Positions 45,402-56,851 of a DNA stretch of 64,000 nucleotides are shown here, one piece after another. The notes under the pieces are model-generated. The model was given only the letters and a program-made list of their open reading frames with translations. It ran no database searches and was not told the DNA's origin. The position numbers were made by a program, and so were the translations under genes. The stretch covers positions 3,658,001 to 3,722,000 of the forward strand of contig OW121740.1 of NCBI GenBank assembly GCA_933228675.1, written 5' to 3'. Position 1 is the first letter of the stretch. Each line of letters begins with the position of its first letter. The stretch is from Stomorhina lunata. Lineage: Eukaryota > Arthropoda > Insecta > Diptera > Rhiniidae.

Positions 45402-48400
45402 TTACTTGTCATCTGGAAGAAAATACAAAAAGGTTAATATGTTTAAAAAAAATACTTTATAAGCATAGGAAAGTACATACCATCATCCTCATCTTCTTCA
45501 CCTTCCCCATCCTCATCATCAAAGACTTCCTCTTCGTTATCCTCATTGTCTTCATCATCATCTTCTGGTTCGACCTCAATATCAGGTACCAGATAATACT
45601 GCAGAGGATTAAGCCATAGATCGTCTTTGATGAGTTCAGCAATTTCATCGTTGACGGGATCGCCATTGTCAGTGAACCAATCAAAGAATGTCTTGAATTC
45701 CGAATTTCTCTTCTTTTTGTTGTTGAAGGGTTTGGAAAGAAGTTGTTTCAAAAGATTTTTACCCTCCTTCCATTGTATAGACGTGCTGGTAGATGAGGGA
45801 CAGTCACTATTTTCAGCAGCTGGAAAAAACACGATAATTAGTTTTGTTTCATATTTTATTTAACGTTAAACTTACCACCCGATCCCAAATTGAACTCTTT
45901 TGTTAGGACTTTATTTTCAAAATAGGGATTCTCTTCAAAATAAAAATGTATGCGGTAGCCAGATTTAATGTCCTCGAATTCTTCAACCTCCAATTTGCTT
46001 AAGGCATGCAAACATTCCTCTTCCTCTTCATCTAATATGCCCGAAACTTGTGGATGATTAATAAACTGTAAATTTTAATAGACTCATAAGAGAATGTATA
46101 GAGCGCATTTAATACATAATAATTTTGTACAGTCGTCTTTGCCCACTGTTGCAAAACAACATAGAATAAACAATTGCATATGTACTATTATGTGCACAAA
46201 AACTTGCACATAAAAAAAGAATATGAAAATCAATGAGGAGGTGTTAAAAGGAACAAAACAATAAGCAACACTCAGAGTTACCAAATGGCTTGGATATTTA
46301 AATTAAAACAAATACCAGGAGGATATAAGTCATTCTGGTATGTGATGGAAATCGATCGATTTCAGATATATATTGAAATATTTTTCCCCATTTCTACAAA
46401 AAAATGTAAGCCAAATGAAAGATAAGATATCATTCAAATGGATTAAAGCCCAAATTTTAATTTTTTTTGGAAAAATAACCGAAAATTATCTTAAAAATAT
46501 TATCTGAAATCGATCGATTAAAAAAGATCGATTTCCATCACATACTGGATTAGTTTTAATAAATTCTACAACAATAGCTAAACGTTCATTTGGGCTACGT
46601 TCCCATGCCATTTACAACTGTATATTGAGATCCTATATTCAATATCGTCTATTTTTTTTTTCTCAAAATCAATTATTATTAAAAAAAACAGTTTTTTTTT
46701 TATAATAGTTACATCTCTTTTAATAACAATCAGAAGAAATCTATGACACAGTAACCATGGTTTATATAGAACAAATATTGACTTCTATATAAATAATATT
46801 GGATATTTAACTGTTTTTTGCCTCTACTTAAAAATATTCTATTTGGTTCTTAAAAACACTTATAGATCATAAAGAACTTTTAGTTTTAAGATTATTAGTA
46901 TACAAATTTCTAGCAAGAAATTAGGAAGATTTCAGGATGGAAAGATATTTTTCCTTAACTCAAAGAGGTATAATTATTTATATTTTCGACCTTAAAATGA
47001 AAGCATTTTAAGATCCAATCAGAATGTTGGTGATTTCTCAGGGGCCTTACTCTGTAATATGATTTGAAAGAAAAACATTTCGTATTTATATACCTAACAC
47101 ATTGGGATTCGAAAGGTTTTATTTCGAATCGAATTGCAGAGTAAGGCGCCAGAAGTTAATGAACCGTTAAACAAAATGTATGTCTTATGAGTGTGCTTCA
47201 ACTTATCTATTAAATGAGGTTTTTTATCCTTTAAAGGACTATTTATATCCTTATTGAAAATAGAAAAAAAAAAGAAAATAATACTTCGCCTGCGTACTTT
47301 TAACAAATTCAAAATATCTAACCTGAATATCTTAGTCTACTTTTACATTAGTCAGGTTTGGCTTATCAAGTCTTGAATTTGTATGAGAAAAAACTGATAG
47401 AATTAAAATTGATACAAACCTGATCGTACTATCAAGTCTACGAAAATTTTGAAAATTTGTATGAAATTTAAGGAAAATTAAATAAAAACTGATGAAGAAA
47501 ATGTTCTCGTGTGTGAACGTGAATGCATTTTCAAAAGAAATTAAAAAAAAACTGATCAAGTAAGCCTGATTCGTGTGAAACGGGACTTAGCTAATATATT
47601 AGAAAATCTTTTTCTTATGTACGTCAATTGAAGGCTAAAAGAGCTCACTTTCATTTATGAGAGTATTTTTTACTGTTATACTGTTTTTTATTATCATGTA
47701 CTTGCCAATTTTAATAATTAACTGAGTTTAAAAGGCATACATAGTTACAAAAAATCTTCATCTTACACTTGAAAAAATAATCATTAGACATTTTTTAACT
47801 TCAATTCTGAATATTTTTGTTATCTTTAAATATAGGTATTGCTAGAAAAAATATATCAAATAATATCTTAAAAAGTTAACTTTTTTAAACTAAATAACGT
47901 TGACAACGCACACATCGATCAGTTTTCGAGATATGAATTTTTTTCAAAACCGTTTATAGGTATAATGTACTTTTTTGAAATAAGCCCTTAATTGGTTAAA
48001 GCTTACTGAAACTCTCTCCCATGATATACATTTTCTTACAACTCTATTATAAATTTATAACTAAACTCTCATTTATCGATGATTAAATATATTTATGTGT
48101 GGTATTAATAATATAAACAAATCCGATAACTAGGGAAATATAAAAGTTTACAAATTATCAAAGTTTATAAATTTCCTTCTATTATTACAAAACAATAAAT
48201 TAGCGCTCGTTATTCATAAGCCGAGCTTTTGCTTCAATACCCAACTTTAGATTTAAAGACTCTTGGCAACCCTATATTCTGATGTACACATTGTTAAACC
48301 GCCAGCGAAAATGACTGGACGATTTATACACAAACATGCGCCAATAAATACATTGCAACAATGGCTAAAAGAGCAAGAAGATGGCACAAAACCCTTTACA

Positions 48401-48781
48401 TACATTCTTTTCTTCTATCTCACATAGCACACAGAATAATTTACAAAAAGAAAAAAAGACGCATTTTAAAAATAATTTTCACTAGACCTCCCTAAATAGT
48501 ATGCTTGACACTATGTACTTATTGAATTTGATCGTACTTACCGCTGTCACCCAGAAGTTAGGAATGCGTTTGACCAGTTCACTGCGTTTCTCGTAACAAG
48601 GTTTTCTCAGTTTATTGTACTTTTGCTCAACTTTAAGAATTTCCTCGCTTGCCTTTTCGTTGAGGGCATCAATATCATTTTGACATGCATCGATTAATTC
48701 CAATGCCTCGGTCACTGCTTCATTGGGTGTATTTGAATTGCCTTCATCCAATTTTGCGCGCTTACTCGGTAAACTGGACAT
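45402..48781 (-). CDS. Set: SET/TAF-I histone chaperone (NAP family)
   Basis: The CDS is the complement of 48542-48781, 45876-46065, 45481-45819 and 45402-45412, encoding 259 residues, close to the fly protein. The N-terminus ([15 protein letters not shown]) is followed by the dimerisation helix ([20 protein letters not shown] to [15 protein letters not shown]). The NAP fold covers [39 protein letters not shown] and [20 protein letters not shown]. The acidic tail ([11 protein letters not shown]...) ends DDDDK. The last coding exon has only 11 coding bases. SET binds histones, inhibits PP2A and histone acetylation, and acts in the nucleus. Intron 1 (46066-48541) is about 2.5 kb and full of MITEs. 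ATG at 48781 is used; an upstream in-frame TTG is not a start. Confidence 0.95.
46335..46548. mobile_element. palindromic MITE of the GTATGNGATGGAAATCGATC family, copy 2
   Basis: CTGGTATGTGATGGAAATCG on the left and, inverted, CCAGTATGTGATGGAAATCG on the right. The interior (CCAAATGAAAGATAAGATATC, GGAAAAATAACCGAAAATTATC) matches copy 1 in inverse orientation. It lies in Set intron 1. Confidence 0.75.
47041..47150. mobile_element. small palindromic MITE in Set intron 1
   Basis: GGGGCCTTACTCTGTAATAT and, inverted, GGCGCCTTACTCTGCAATTC are the ends, with GATTTGAAA/GATTCGAAA following inward. Length is 110 bp. No target duplication was recognised. Confidence 0.65.
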
Positions 48782-49085
48782 TTTCAATGGATGATCTGGA
48801 TTTTTCGGTATTCTTTTTAAACAAAGGCTATTATTTTACCTAATATAATTGCGGCGTCGATATTTTTCGCGAGTAGTAGTAGAAAAGGCGATGATAATGA
48901 TGATGATTTTGTGTGTGTATTATAAAGAATGGCGAATTTTTAGAAAAAAATGCCGGTTTGGCTATATTAGTACATACAAAAGGTAAATGCTGTGAAAACC
49001 TATGGTTGGGCATTTTTGCAAATAAATGTTATAGAGATGCCAGACTGTAAAAATATAATGAAATCTAATTAAGGGTAATCCATGA
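48782..49085. other. Set upstream flank
   Basis: This is the start of the 2.4-kb divergent interval between Set (-) and the eIF2gamma/Su(var)3-9 promoter (+). GATGATGATGATT near 48895 is a short simple repeat. No TATA box is evident. Confidence 0.35.
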
Positions 49086-49138
49086 AATAATAATAACAAT
49101 GAAGTTTCATTCTCTCCATGAAATAATAATAACAAGGA

Positions 49139-49948
49139 AGTTTCATTCTCTCTCTTCAAAATTATTTTGAAGTATATTGGGTTTTTGAAGTTTGATATTT
49201 GAAAACAAATGAAAGAAAAATGTTGCCACATTAAGAAAAGGGGTACGAAATACATTGGGAATAATTATCAAAAATGTATAATTTTGAAGTTAAACATATA
49301 ATGAAGACATTCAATATTAAAGAAATAAATTTGTATGATTGTATGATTGTTTATTGAACATTTGTAGTAAATATTTATAAGTTTTTTATACAAAAATTTT
49401 GTCATCATACAATATTAGAAAAGTGGGATTGTCGGCAAAAATATGGTAGCACAAACTTTCACTATCCTAACAAACGTCAGAAAGTTATCATGGCGACAAA
49501 AAGAGAGAATGGAACAACCTTCAGTATTATTAAGTCATGATTCTCTCTCTTCAAAATTATTTTGAAGTTTATTAGGTTTTTGAAGTTTGATATTTGAAAA
49601 CAATTGAAAGAAAAACGTTGCCACATTAAGAAAAGGGGTACGTAATACATTGGGATTAATTATCAAAAATGTGTAATTTTGAAGTTAAGCATATAATGAA
49701 GGCATTCAATATTAAAGAAATATAGTAGAAACAAATTGTATGATTATTTATTGAAGCTTTTTCGTAAATATTATATATAATAATAAGTTTTTTATGCATA
49801 AAGACATATATACTTGCATAAATTTTGTCATCATAAAATATTAGAAAAGTTGGATTGTCGGCAAAAATCTGTTAGCACAAACTTTTACTATCCTAACAAA
49901 CGTCAGAAAGTTATCATGGCGACAAAAAGAGAGAATGGAACAACCTTC
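49139..49948. repeat. direct duplication of about 400 bp
   Basis: The block TTTCATTCTCTCTCTTCAAA ... GACAAAAAGAGAGAATGG occurs at about 49139-49517 and again at about 49541-49948, in the same order throughout (TTGCCACATTAAGAAAAGGG, ATCATACAATATTAGAAAAG, CTAACAAACGTCAGAAAG). A few indels separate the copies. Non-coding. Confidence 0.85.
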
Positions 49949-51199
49949 AGAATTATTAAATCATGGGGTAATCTATAATACTTAATTTTTTTTATGTGTA
50001 AAATTGACTTAAATTTTCAATTTTATCTTTATATAGATCACTGTCCTTTTTTATAGACCATGAAATAATCTATAATTTGTACCATAACCTAAGATCTTTA
50101 ATAATTTTTTTCATTAAAAACAATAAAAAAAATTAAGAAATTAATTTTTAATTATTTTGAATAAAATTACGTTTGATACTTATATTAGTATGTATTTCAA
50201 AATAAATAGATTTAACTTCTAATAATTTTTATTTCATGAGTTTTTTTGTAAAATAAAAATAGAAAAAAAAAACAATAGCTCAATGTGTCAATGCTTTCAA
50301 ATCATGCAAAAAGTCATGGCGTAATTGCAAATAAGAGTAGGGAACTCTTGCTAAGTTTATTTAGAAAATGAAAATTGACATACAATATCATCAGTTTTTA
50401 TAATAATGTTAAGGTGGGCACACATTTCGTTCTTTTAAACAATTAAATCGAACGGGTAAAACTGTACGGTTTGACACGTACAACGACAATTCACACACAC
50501 TATCGTTTTCTTCTTTATCGCAATAATCAAAATAAAGCAAATGTATGTAATTGCATTGTATGCAAATGTATGTAAGAACATAAATTATCAATTTTTATAT
50601 TTTCAGTATTTTACACTGACAAATTCTGTCCTTTTTACTGTTTGGCCCACTAACAAGCCGTTTAGAACAAACACGTGTGAAAACCAACGGTTAAATTCAA
50701 GACCAGACAGATATTTTGCATGTTTAGAATTTACAATAGAATTTAGAATTTACAATAAACTGTTATTATATTCACATTATTAATTCTTCATTTTTTAATT
50801 ATATTAAAACAAGTTCTTCAATTAACTTACGAATTCAAAACCGGTTTATATAGCAGATATTGTACAATATGTACATCTTAGAAATAGAATTTCATAATTT
50901 TGAAAAGTTTTGAATTCGAATAATATTTACGCCAACTTTTGTATATATTCTAAATATACAAAATTATGGCATCATTGTGTACTTTGCATTGGCATTTCTG
51001 TAATATTTAAAAAATCTGGCATTACTTTTGTGCTCATATATTTGTCTCTTTTGCTCTCATACAAAAGTCAGAAATCGTTTCGCTCAAAAATTTCATTAAT
51101 TCTTTTTAGAGTCGGTAAATTTTGATGTAAAGGCGTAAACGAGTTTGTGGAATACTTTTACTAATTATTTGGATAAGTGATAAAATAAAGTTTTAAAAA
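49949..51199. other. intergenic and promoter side of the eIF2gamma/Su(var)3-9 locus
   Basis: AT-rich. No gene is supported. Segment 50410-50700 has GTGGGCACACATTTCGTTC and AACACGTGTGAAAACC at its edges, which could be decayed transposon ends. No TATA box is evident close to the ATG at 51200, as is common for housekeeping genes. Confidence 0.4.
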
Positions 51200-54100
51200 A
51201 TGTCCACGGCGGAAACTCAAACTGGTGTCAATACAAATTTGCAACAGCAGGATCTTAGCAATTTGGTAAGTTCAAGAATAAACATATTGAAATGTCTGGA
51301 CAGACGACGATAAAACTTGCAAAGAAAAAAATGCAGGGTATGAACAAAATTTTATAAAAAAAGCTGCAATGGCAAAAATGTTTCGTTTGAATTTGGAAAA
51401 ACTTCTTTGAACACTTTTAAAACAACTTGTGGGACGTATCGACTGGCCAATGAGTAACTAAACCTAATGATATAAAAAACTTTTCGCATTTGCGTGGCTT
51501 TATTTTCTGCACGTGGCGTATTTATAGTTGAATCCTAAAGGATATTCTCTTTAAGCGGGAAGTCCTCGTTAGTATGACATTTCATCGCATTTTTTGGTAT
51601 TATTTATTTAAATATCCTTAATCATGACTAAATGTTACTTTCTGATGCAATTTTAAGTTTGATGATTCTAACCTCAAAATTTGCCACGACAATTTAATGT
51701 TTTCTTGTTGCTCTCATTTCTTGTTTTTTTGTCTGTTGCTATTTTTTTATATTTTTATATTTTGTGATATAAACTATTGAAGAAAGTTTTTCATTATGTT
51801 GCACTTTTCAGGACATCAGCAATTTAACTCCTCTGTCCCCAGAGGTAATCTCGCGTCAAGCTACTATTAATATTGGTACAATTGGTCATGTAGCCCACGG
51901 TAAATCAACAGTGGTTAAAGCTATTTCAGGTGTACAAACTGTACGTTTTAAAAATGAACTGGAAAGAAATATTACCATTAAGCTCGGTAAGTTTTAATAA
52001 TATACATTAATAATATAAATTCATTTAATTTAATTAAGCTATTTATTATGCATTTTGTAAAATTATTTTTATGTTTGGTCAAAAAGATACATCAAACATA
52101 ATATGTAATTATTAAATTTAATATAAAATCAACATTATTCCCTATCATTTATTTAATTTGTACATTATTTATGCTCTAAAAACAACATTCAACTCATTTT
52201 AAGCAAATTAACAAAGTTTACTTAAGTTAAAAAGATCATAGTTTAGTTAAAAAGGCCAATTTTATTAACCATGACAAAAATGGCAATAAAGTTTTAACAG
52301 TTTTATTTGCCAATGACTCCACCTGCAAACAGACATTTTTTTCTAAACACAAGTATCCTTGGGGTGAGCAATGCGTTCTGTAAAATTTCTTAGTTTTTTT
52401 TTTTTGTTTCTTTTGATTCTGTAAAATAAATTGCTGGAAGATTTATATATTTTTTTTTTGTTAAAATTTATTACTAGTTATTACCTAAAATAAACTGATA
52501 GGGTATAACATTGGTTTTGATTAAAAAATTTTTCTATTAGTATTTTGTATAGTTTTTTTTTTTAGTTTTGTATTAATATACCAGCAATTTAATTTATTTT
52601 TTCGTTTTTATTTTGCATATTTTCGGTTCTTTTTTTGTGCGACCGTATTGTGTGCATTTGCTTGTCGGGAAATTTTGCAGAACGCATAAGTCAACAACGT
52701 ATGCAAGCTCTGCTAGCATCCCCCAAATTACTGCGAGAATTTGAAGCAATCCAGGATGCGAAGAAGTGGCAAAAACAAAATGAAAAGCAGAAAGCGAAAG
52801 AAATGCAACAGCGGGAACATAGTCCGCTTTATTCACCAACGGCGGACATAACAAGAGTACGTGTGCCGTCAACAAGTCCCAGTAGTGGTTATGAGAGTTT
52901 TAACGACAACTCTTCAATTTGCAGTGGAGATACGTACATTCAACAACGTCATCGTAATCGTTCCCCACTAAAATCGCTGGCTGTTAGTTTAGTTAAATCA
53001 AATGTTGAATATGAAGTTAAACGACAAAAAGCGCAAAAACGTCGAAGAAGTTCTGTTAGCGCAATTTCATCAACTTCCAAGAAGTTAAAACAAGAATATA
53101 TTATCGAAAAAATCGAATGTTTAGAATCTGTTAATGGAGAGCCACTATTTTTTGTCAAGTGGTTAAACTATCCCAAAGAAGACAATACCTGGGAAAGCTT
53201 AAGTAATTTATTTGAATGCGCTGTTCTGGATGATTTTGTTGAAAGTACCATTATCTTATACAAGAGTACAATAAATAAAATAATTAAAGATCTTCAAGAA
53301 CAAATCGATAAAGAGTCTTTAACGCTAAAATCAACAGATATCAATATGAAGGATTTGGATAACTATGATCCATTGAAATTAAAAGTCGATTTAATATTGA
53401 TATCTCAATTTATCGCCGTCAAATCACGTAACCTACGCGAACAAGAAAAGATAAAATGCCGTATACTGAATGCATTGCTAATTGAACCCTGGCATCATAA
53501 AAGAAAACAACAATTAAGTTCTATACATGACTGGCAAAATCGAATGAATATGGTCGAGCAAGAAGCTCCGGTAACGGTAGAAAACAATGTAGATTTTGAT
53601 ATTTTAGATCCCAATTTCAAATATATATCAGAAAATTTCGCCTCTAGCGGCGTGGATATCACCAGTGTACCGCCCATAGGCTGTAACTGTGAAGAAGGAT
53701 GTGCCCCTAAAACAAAGTGCTGTGCACGTATGGCCGACACATATTTTGCATATGAAAAAAGTGGTCGCTTGCGCATCTATCCGGGGGAGGCAATTTATGA
53801 ATGCAACTCAAAATGTCAATGTTCAAACGATTGTTCAAATCGTGTTATTCAAAGAGGACGCAAAAATTCCTTATGTTTGTTTAAAACGTCAAATGGTCGT
53901 GGCTGGGGAGTAAGAACAGAGAAACCTATGCGCAAAGGGGAATATGTTAGCGAATATATGGGTGAAATAATTACATGTGAGGAAGCCAATGAGCGTGGAA
54001 AGCAATATGATGCCATCGGTCGAACATATCTTTTCGATTTGGACTATAACACCGACAACGACAGTATGTTTACCATAGATGCTGCTTTATATGGTAACAT

Positions 54101-54344
54101 TTCTCATTTTTTTAACCATTCCTGCGATCCAAATTTATCGGTATTTCCGTTCTGGATTGACAATCTTGATATAAATATGCCTCGTCTGGCGTTTTTTACC
54201 CTAAGGCCAATTAAGGCAGGCGAAGAACTAACATTTGACTATATACGAGGCGACATAGCAGTGGATGAATATGAAAATTTATCGGATGCCGAAAAAGTAA
54301 CTTGCCGATGTGGAGCCGCAAATTGTCGCAAAGTCTTATTTTAA
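51200..54344 (+). CDS. Su(var)3-9: histone H3 lysine-9 methyltransferase SU(VAR)3-9
   Basis: The CDS is 51200-51265, 51812-51986 and 52681-54344, encoding 634 residues, almost exactly the fly length. The first 80 residues are shared with eIF2gamma; the third exon is specific. Residues 219-267 form the chromodomain ([20 protein letters not shown], then KWLNYP and TWESL), which reads methylated H3K9. The pre-SET Cys clusters span 414-473 ([21 protein letters not shown]). The SET domain spans 485-602 with [15 protein letters not shown] at 559-565 and ELTFDY. Post-SET Cys are at 622, 624 and 629 (CRCGAANC). All catalytic signatures are intact. The enzyme builds heterochromatin with HP1. Exon 3 lies inside the eIF2gamma intron, so acceptor choice at 52680 or 54679 selects the product. 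Confidence 0.97.
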
Positions 54345-55998
54345 TTTTTTGACGCAGAAAAAAGTTCACTATTTAATACGGTTTTATACATACAAACACA
54401 CTTTTTAACCGTGTACTATACACACATTTTAACGGTTTTATTTTACAAATTATATTTATACGTATATCAATATTATTAATATTAAATTGGTTAAGTTTAT
54501 TTTATTTCAATTCATCGTTTAACAACTCTTCTGTTTACCAAAATCTTATTAATTTAAGTTTAAGTCATTTCTAATTTGTTTCCTTAAAATAAAGTTGACC
54601 AGAGTTTAAACATAAAAAACAAACAGCTTTGAATAGTCCATTTCTTATCTCATTCGAAACACTTCTGTTTTGTGCACAGGTTACGCCAATGCTAAAATTT
54701 ATAAATGCGATAATCCAAAATGTCCACGACCTGCATGCTTTGTTTCTGATAGCTCTAGCAAAGATGATAGTTTGCCCTGTGCACGTCCCTCATGTACTGG
54801 TCGCTTTAGGTTAATACGTCATGTGAGTTTTGTCGATTGCCCTGGTCACGACATTCTTATGGCCACTATGTTGAACGGTGCCGCTGTGATGGATGCCGCT
54901 TTGCTCTTGATTGCCGGCAATGAATCATGTCCCCAGCCTCAGACTTCGGAGCATTTGGCTGCCATTGAAATTATGAAACTTAAACAAATTTTGATTTTAC
55001 AAAACAAAATCGATTTAGTTAAAGAGTCACAGGCCAAGGAACAACATGAAGACATTACAAAATTCGTTCAGGGTACAGTTGCAGAGGGTGCACCCATCAT
55101 ACCCATTTCGGCTCAATTGAAATACAACATTGATGTAAGTAAAAGTTAATAAATACATAAATATTTTAAATATTAATTAAAACCACTTTCAGGTGTTGTG
55201 TGAATATATTGTTAGGAAAATTCCTGTTCCCCAACGTGACTTCAATGCTCCTCCCAAGCTAATAGTTATTCGTTCTTTCGATGTCAATAAACCCGGTTGT
55301 GAAGTAAACGATTTGAAGGGTGGTGTCGCTGGTGGTTCAATTTTGTGCGGTGTCTTGAAAATTGGACAGGAAATTGAAGTGCGCCCTGGTGTTGTCACTA
55401 AAGACAGTGAAGGTAACATCACATGTCGGCCCATCTTTTCGCGTATTGTCTCCTTATATGCAGAAACAAATGAATTGCAATATGCGGTGCCCGGTGGTTT
55501 AATTGGTGTTGGTACAAAAATTGATCCTACACTGTGTCGTGCAGATCGTTTGGTTGGTCAAGTACTAGGTGCTGTTGGCCAATTGCCCGATATTTACATA
55601 GAATTGGAAATTTCATACTATTTGTTGCGTCGTTTGTTGGGTGTACGTACCGATGGTGATAAAAAGGGTGCTCGTGTTGAGAAATTGGCAAAGGGCGAAA
55701 TTCTCTTGGTAAACATTGGTTCTCTTAGTACTGGCGGTCGTATTATAGCCACAAAAGGAGATTTAGCCAAAATAGTTTTAACAACTCCTGTGTGTACAGA
55801 AAAGGGTGAAAAGATTGCGCTAAGTCGTAGGGTAGAAAAACATTGGCGGTATGTAAACTTTGGTGTATTTATAATAGGAATATTTTTTTAATGTGTGTGT
55901 GTTTTCATTTTTTCAGTTTGATTGGTTGGGGTCAAATCTTTGGTGGCAAGACTATTCAACCTGTAGTCGATAGACAAGCTCCCGTCGTTGCTAAATAA
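51200..55998 (+). CDS. eIF2gamma: translation initiation factor eIF2 subunit gamma
   Basis: The CDS is 51200-51265, 51812-51986, 54680-55134, 55193-55848 and 55917-55998, encoding 477 residues. The GTP-binding motifs are G1 GHVAHGKST (47-55), G3 VDCPGHD (132-138), G4 NKID (189-192) and G5 SAQL. A zinc knuckle with four Cys (90, 95, 100-114, 119) follows the switch region [14 protein letters not shown]. The C-terminal beta-barrel domains end [18 protein letters not shown]. The protein is the GTPase core of the eIF2 complex that brings initiator Met-tRNA to the 40S ribosome in the cytoplasm. It shares its promoter and first two exons with Su(var)3-9 and skips the Su(var)3-9 exon by splicing from 51986 to 54680. 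Every junction preserves frame. Confidence 0.97.
54588..54593 (+). promoter_or_regulatory. poly(A) signal for the Su(var)3-9 transcript
   Basis: AATAAA lies 244 bp after the Su(var)3-9 stop and only 86 bp before the eIF2gamma acceptor. Use of this site versus splicing past it would decide between the two messages. Confidence 0.6.
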
Positions 55999-56305
55999 TA
56001 ATCTTAAACAAATGTATCGATTTAAAATAGTTTTATTATCTATTCCTTGATCAAAGTGTTGAAGACAAGCTCTCTTAACGCTTGGCAAGCACAAGCAGGA
56101 GCTAACAACTTTTTTAAAATATACAAGCATAATTATTTAATATTACAACCAAGGTACACCAGCAGTCCATTTTACTTTAAAACGTACGTTCATCATATAA
56201 ACTATTGTGGGGTTTTCGAAAACAGACAGCAACAGAAAAAAAAGAAATAATTTTCATTGTTCAATTCTTTTTTTATAAAAAAATAACTTGATTGTTAAGA
56301 CAAGA

Positions 56306-56311
56306 AATAAA
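56306..56311 (+). promoter_or_regulatory. poly(A) signal for the eIF2gamma transcript
   Basis: AATAAA about 310 bp after the eIF2gamma stop is the first clear signal downstream. Confidence 0.5.
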
Positions 56312-56851
56312 CGCATTTTTTACACCACATAAAAAAAAAACAAAAAGATATATATATTTTTTATTTGGCCTATTCTGATTATCAAGATAAAGACCAGTTT
56401 TATTTTTATTTATGCTTAAAAATTACAAAAATATAAATATTTGGATGCTTGCTCTATTTATTATTGATTTTTAAATAACTTAAATAAATTTATTTATTCG
56501 ATATGTAATAGGATTTTTCGATTGCATTACATTTTGTTATTGATGTTATTCATGCGTCTGATGAAGAAAAAGTGACTAGAAAGTATAATGAACAAAATAA
56601 CCATACAGATTATGTATGACTAGTATAAAGTCTTCAATAACAAATTATATTGAGTTTCCATTGAAAAATTAATAATGTCATGGTGAGATGCTTAGATGAT
56701 TTTTTTACATTAGTTTTTTGGTGCATTTAAGCTATAAAAGTTCTTGAGAAATTTAATTAAATGTAAAACAGGAACCTTTTTACATTCGAATACTTGTCAG
56801 TGCAGAAAGAGATTGCATAAAAATATTTAATATTATTTTCTATTGTATAAT
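56312..56851. other. convergent intergenic interval
   Basis: It separates the 3' ends of eIF2gamma (+) and the DUF229 gene (-). AT-rich; no feature beyond 3' flanks. Confidence 0.4.
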
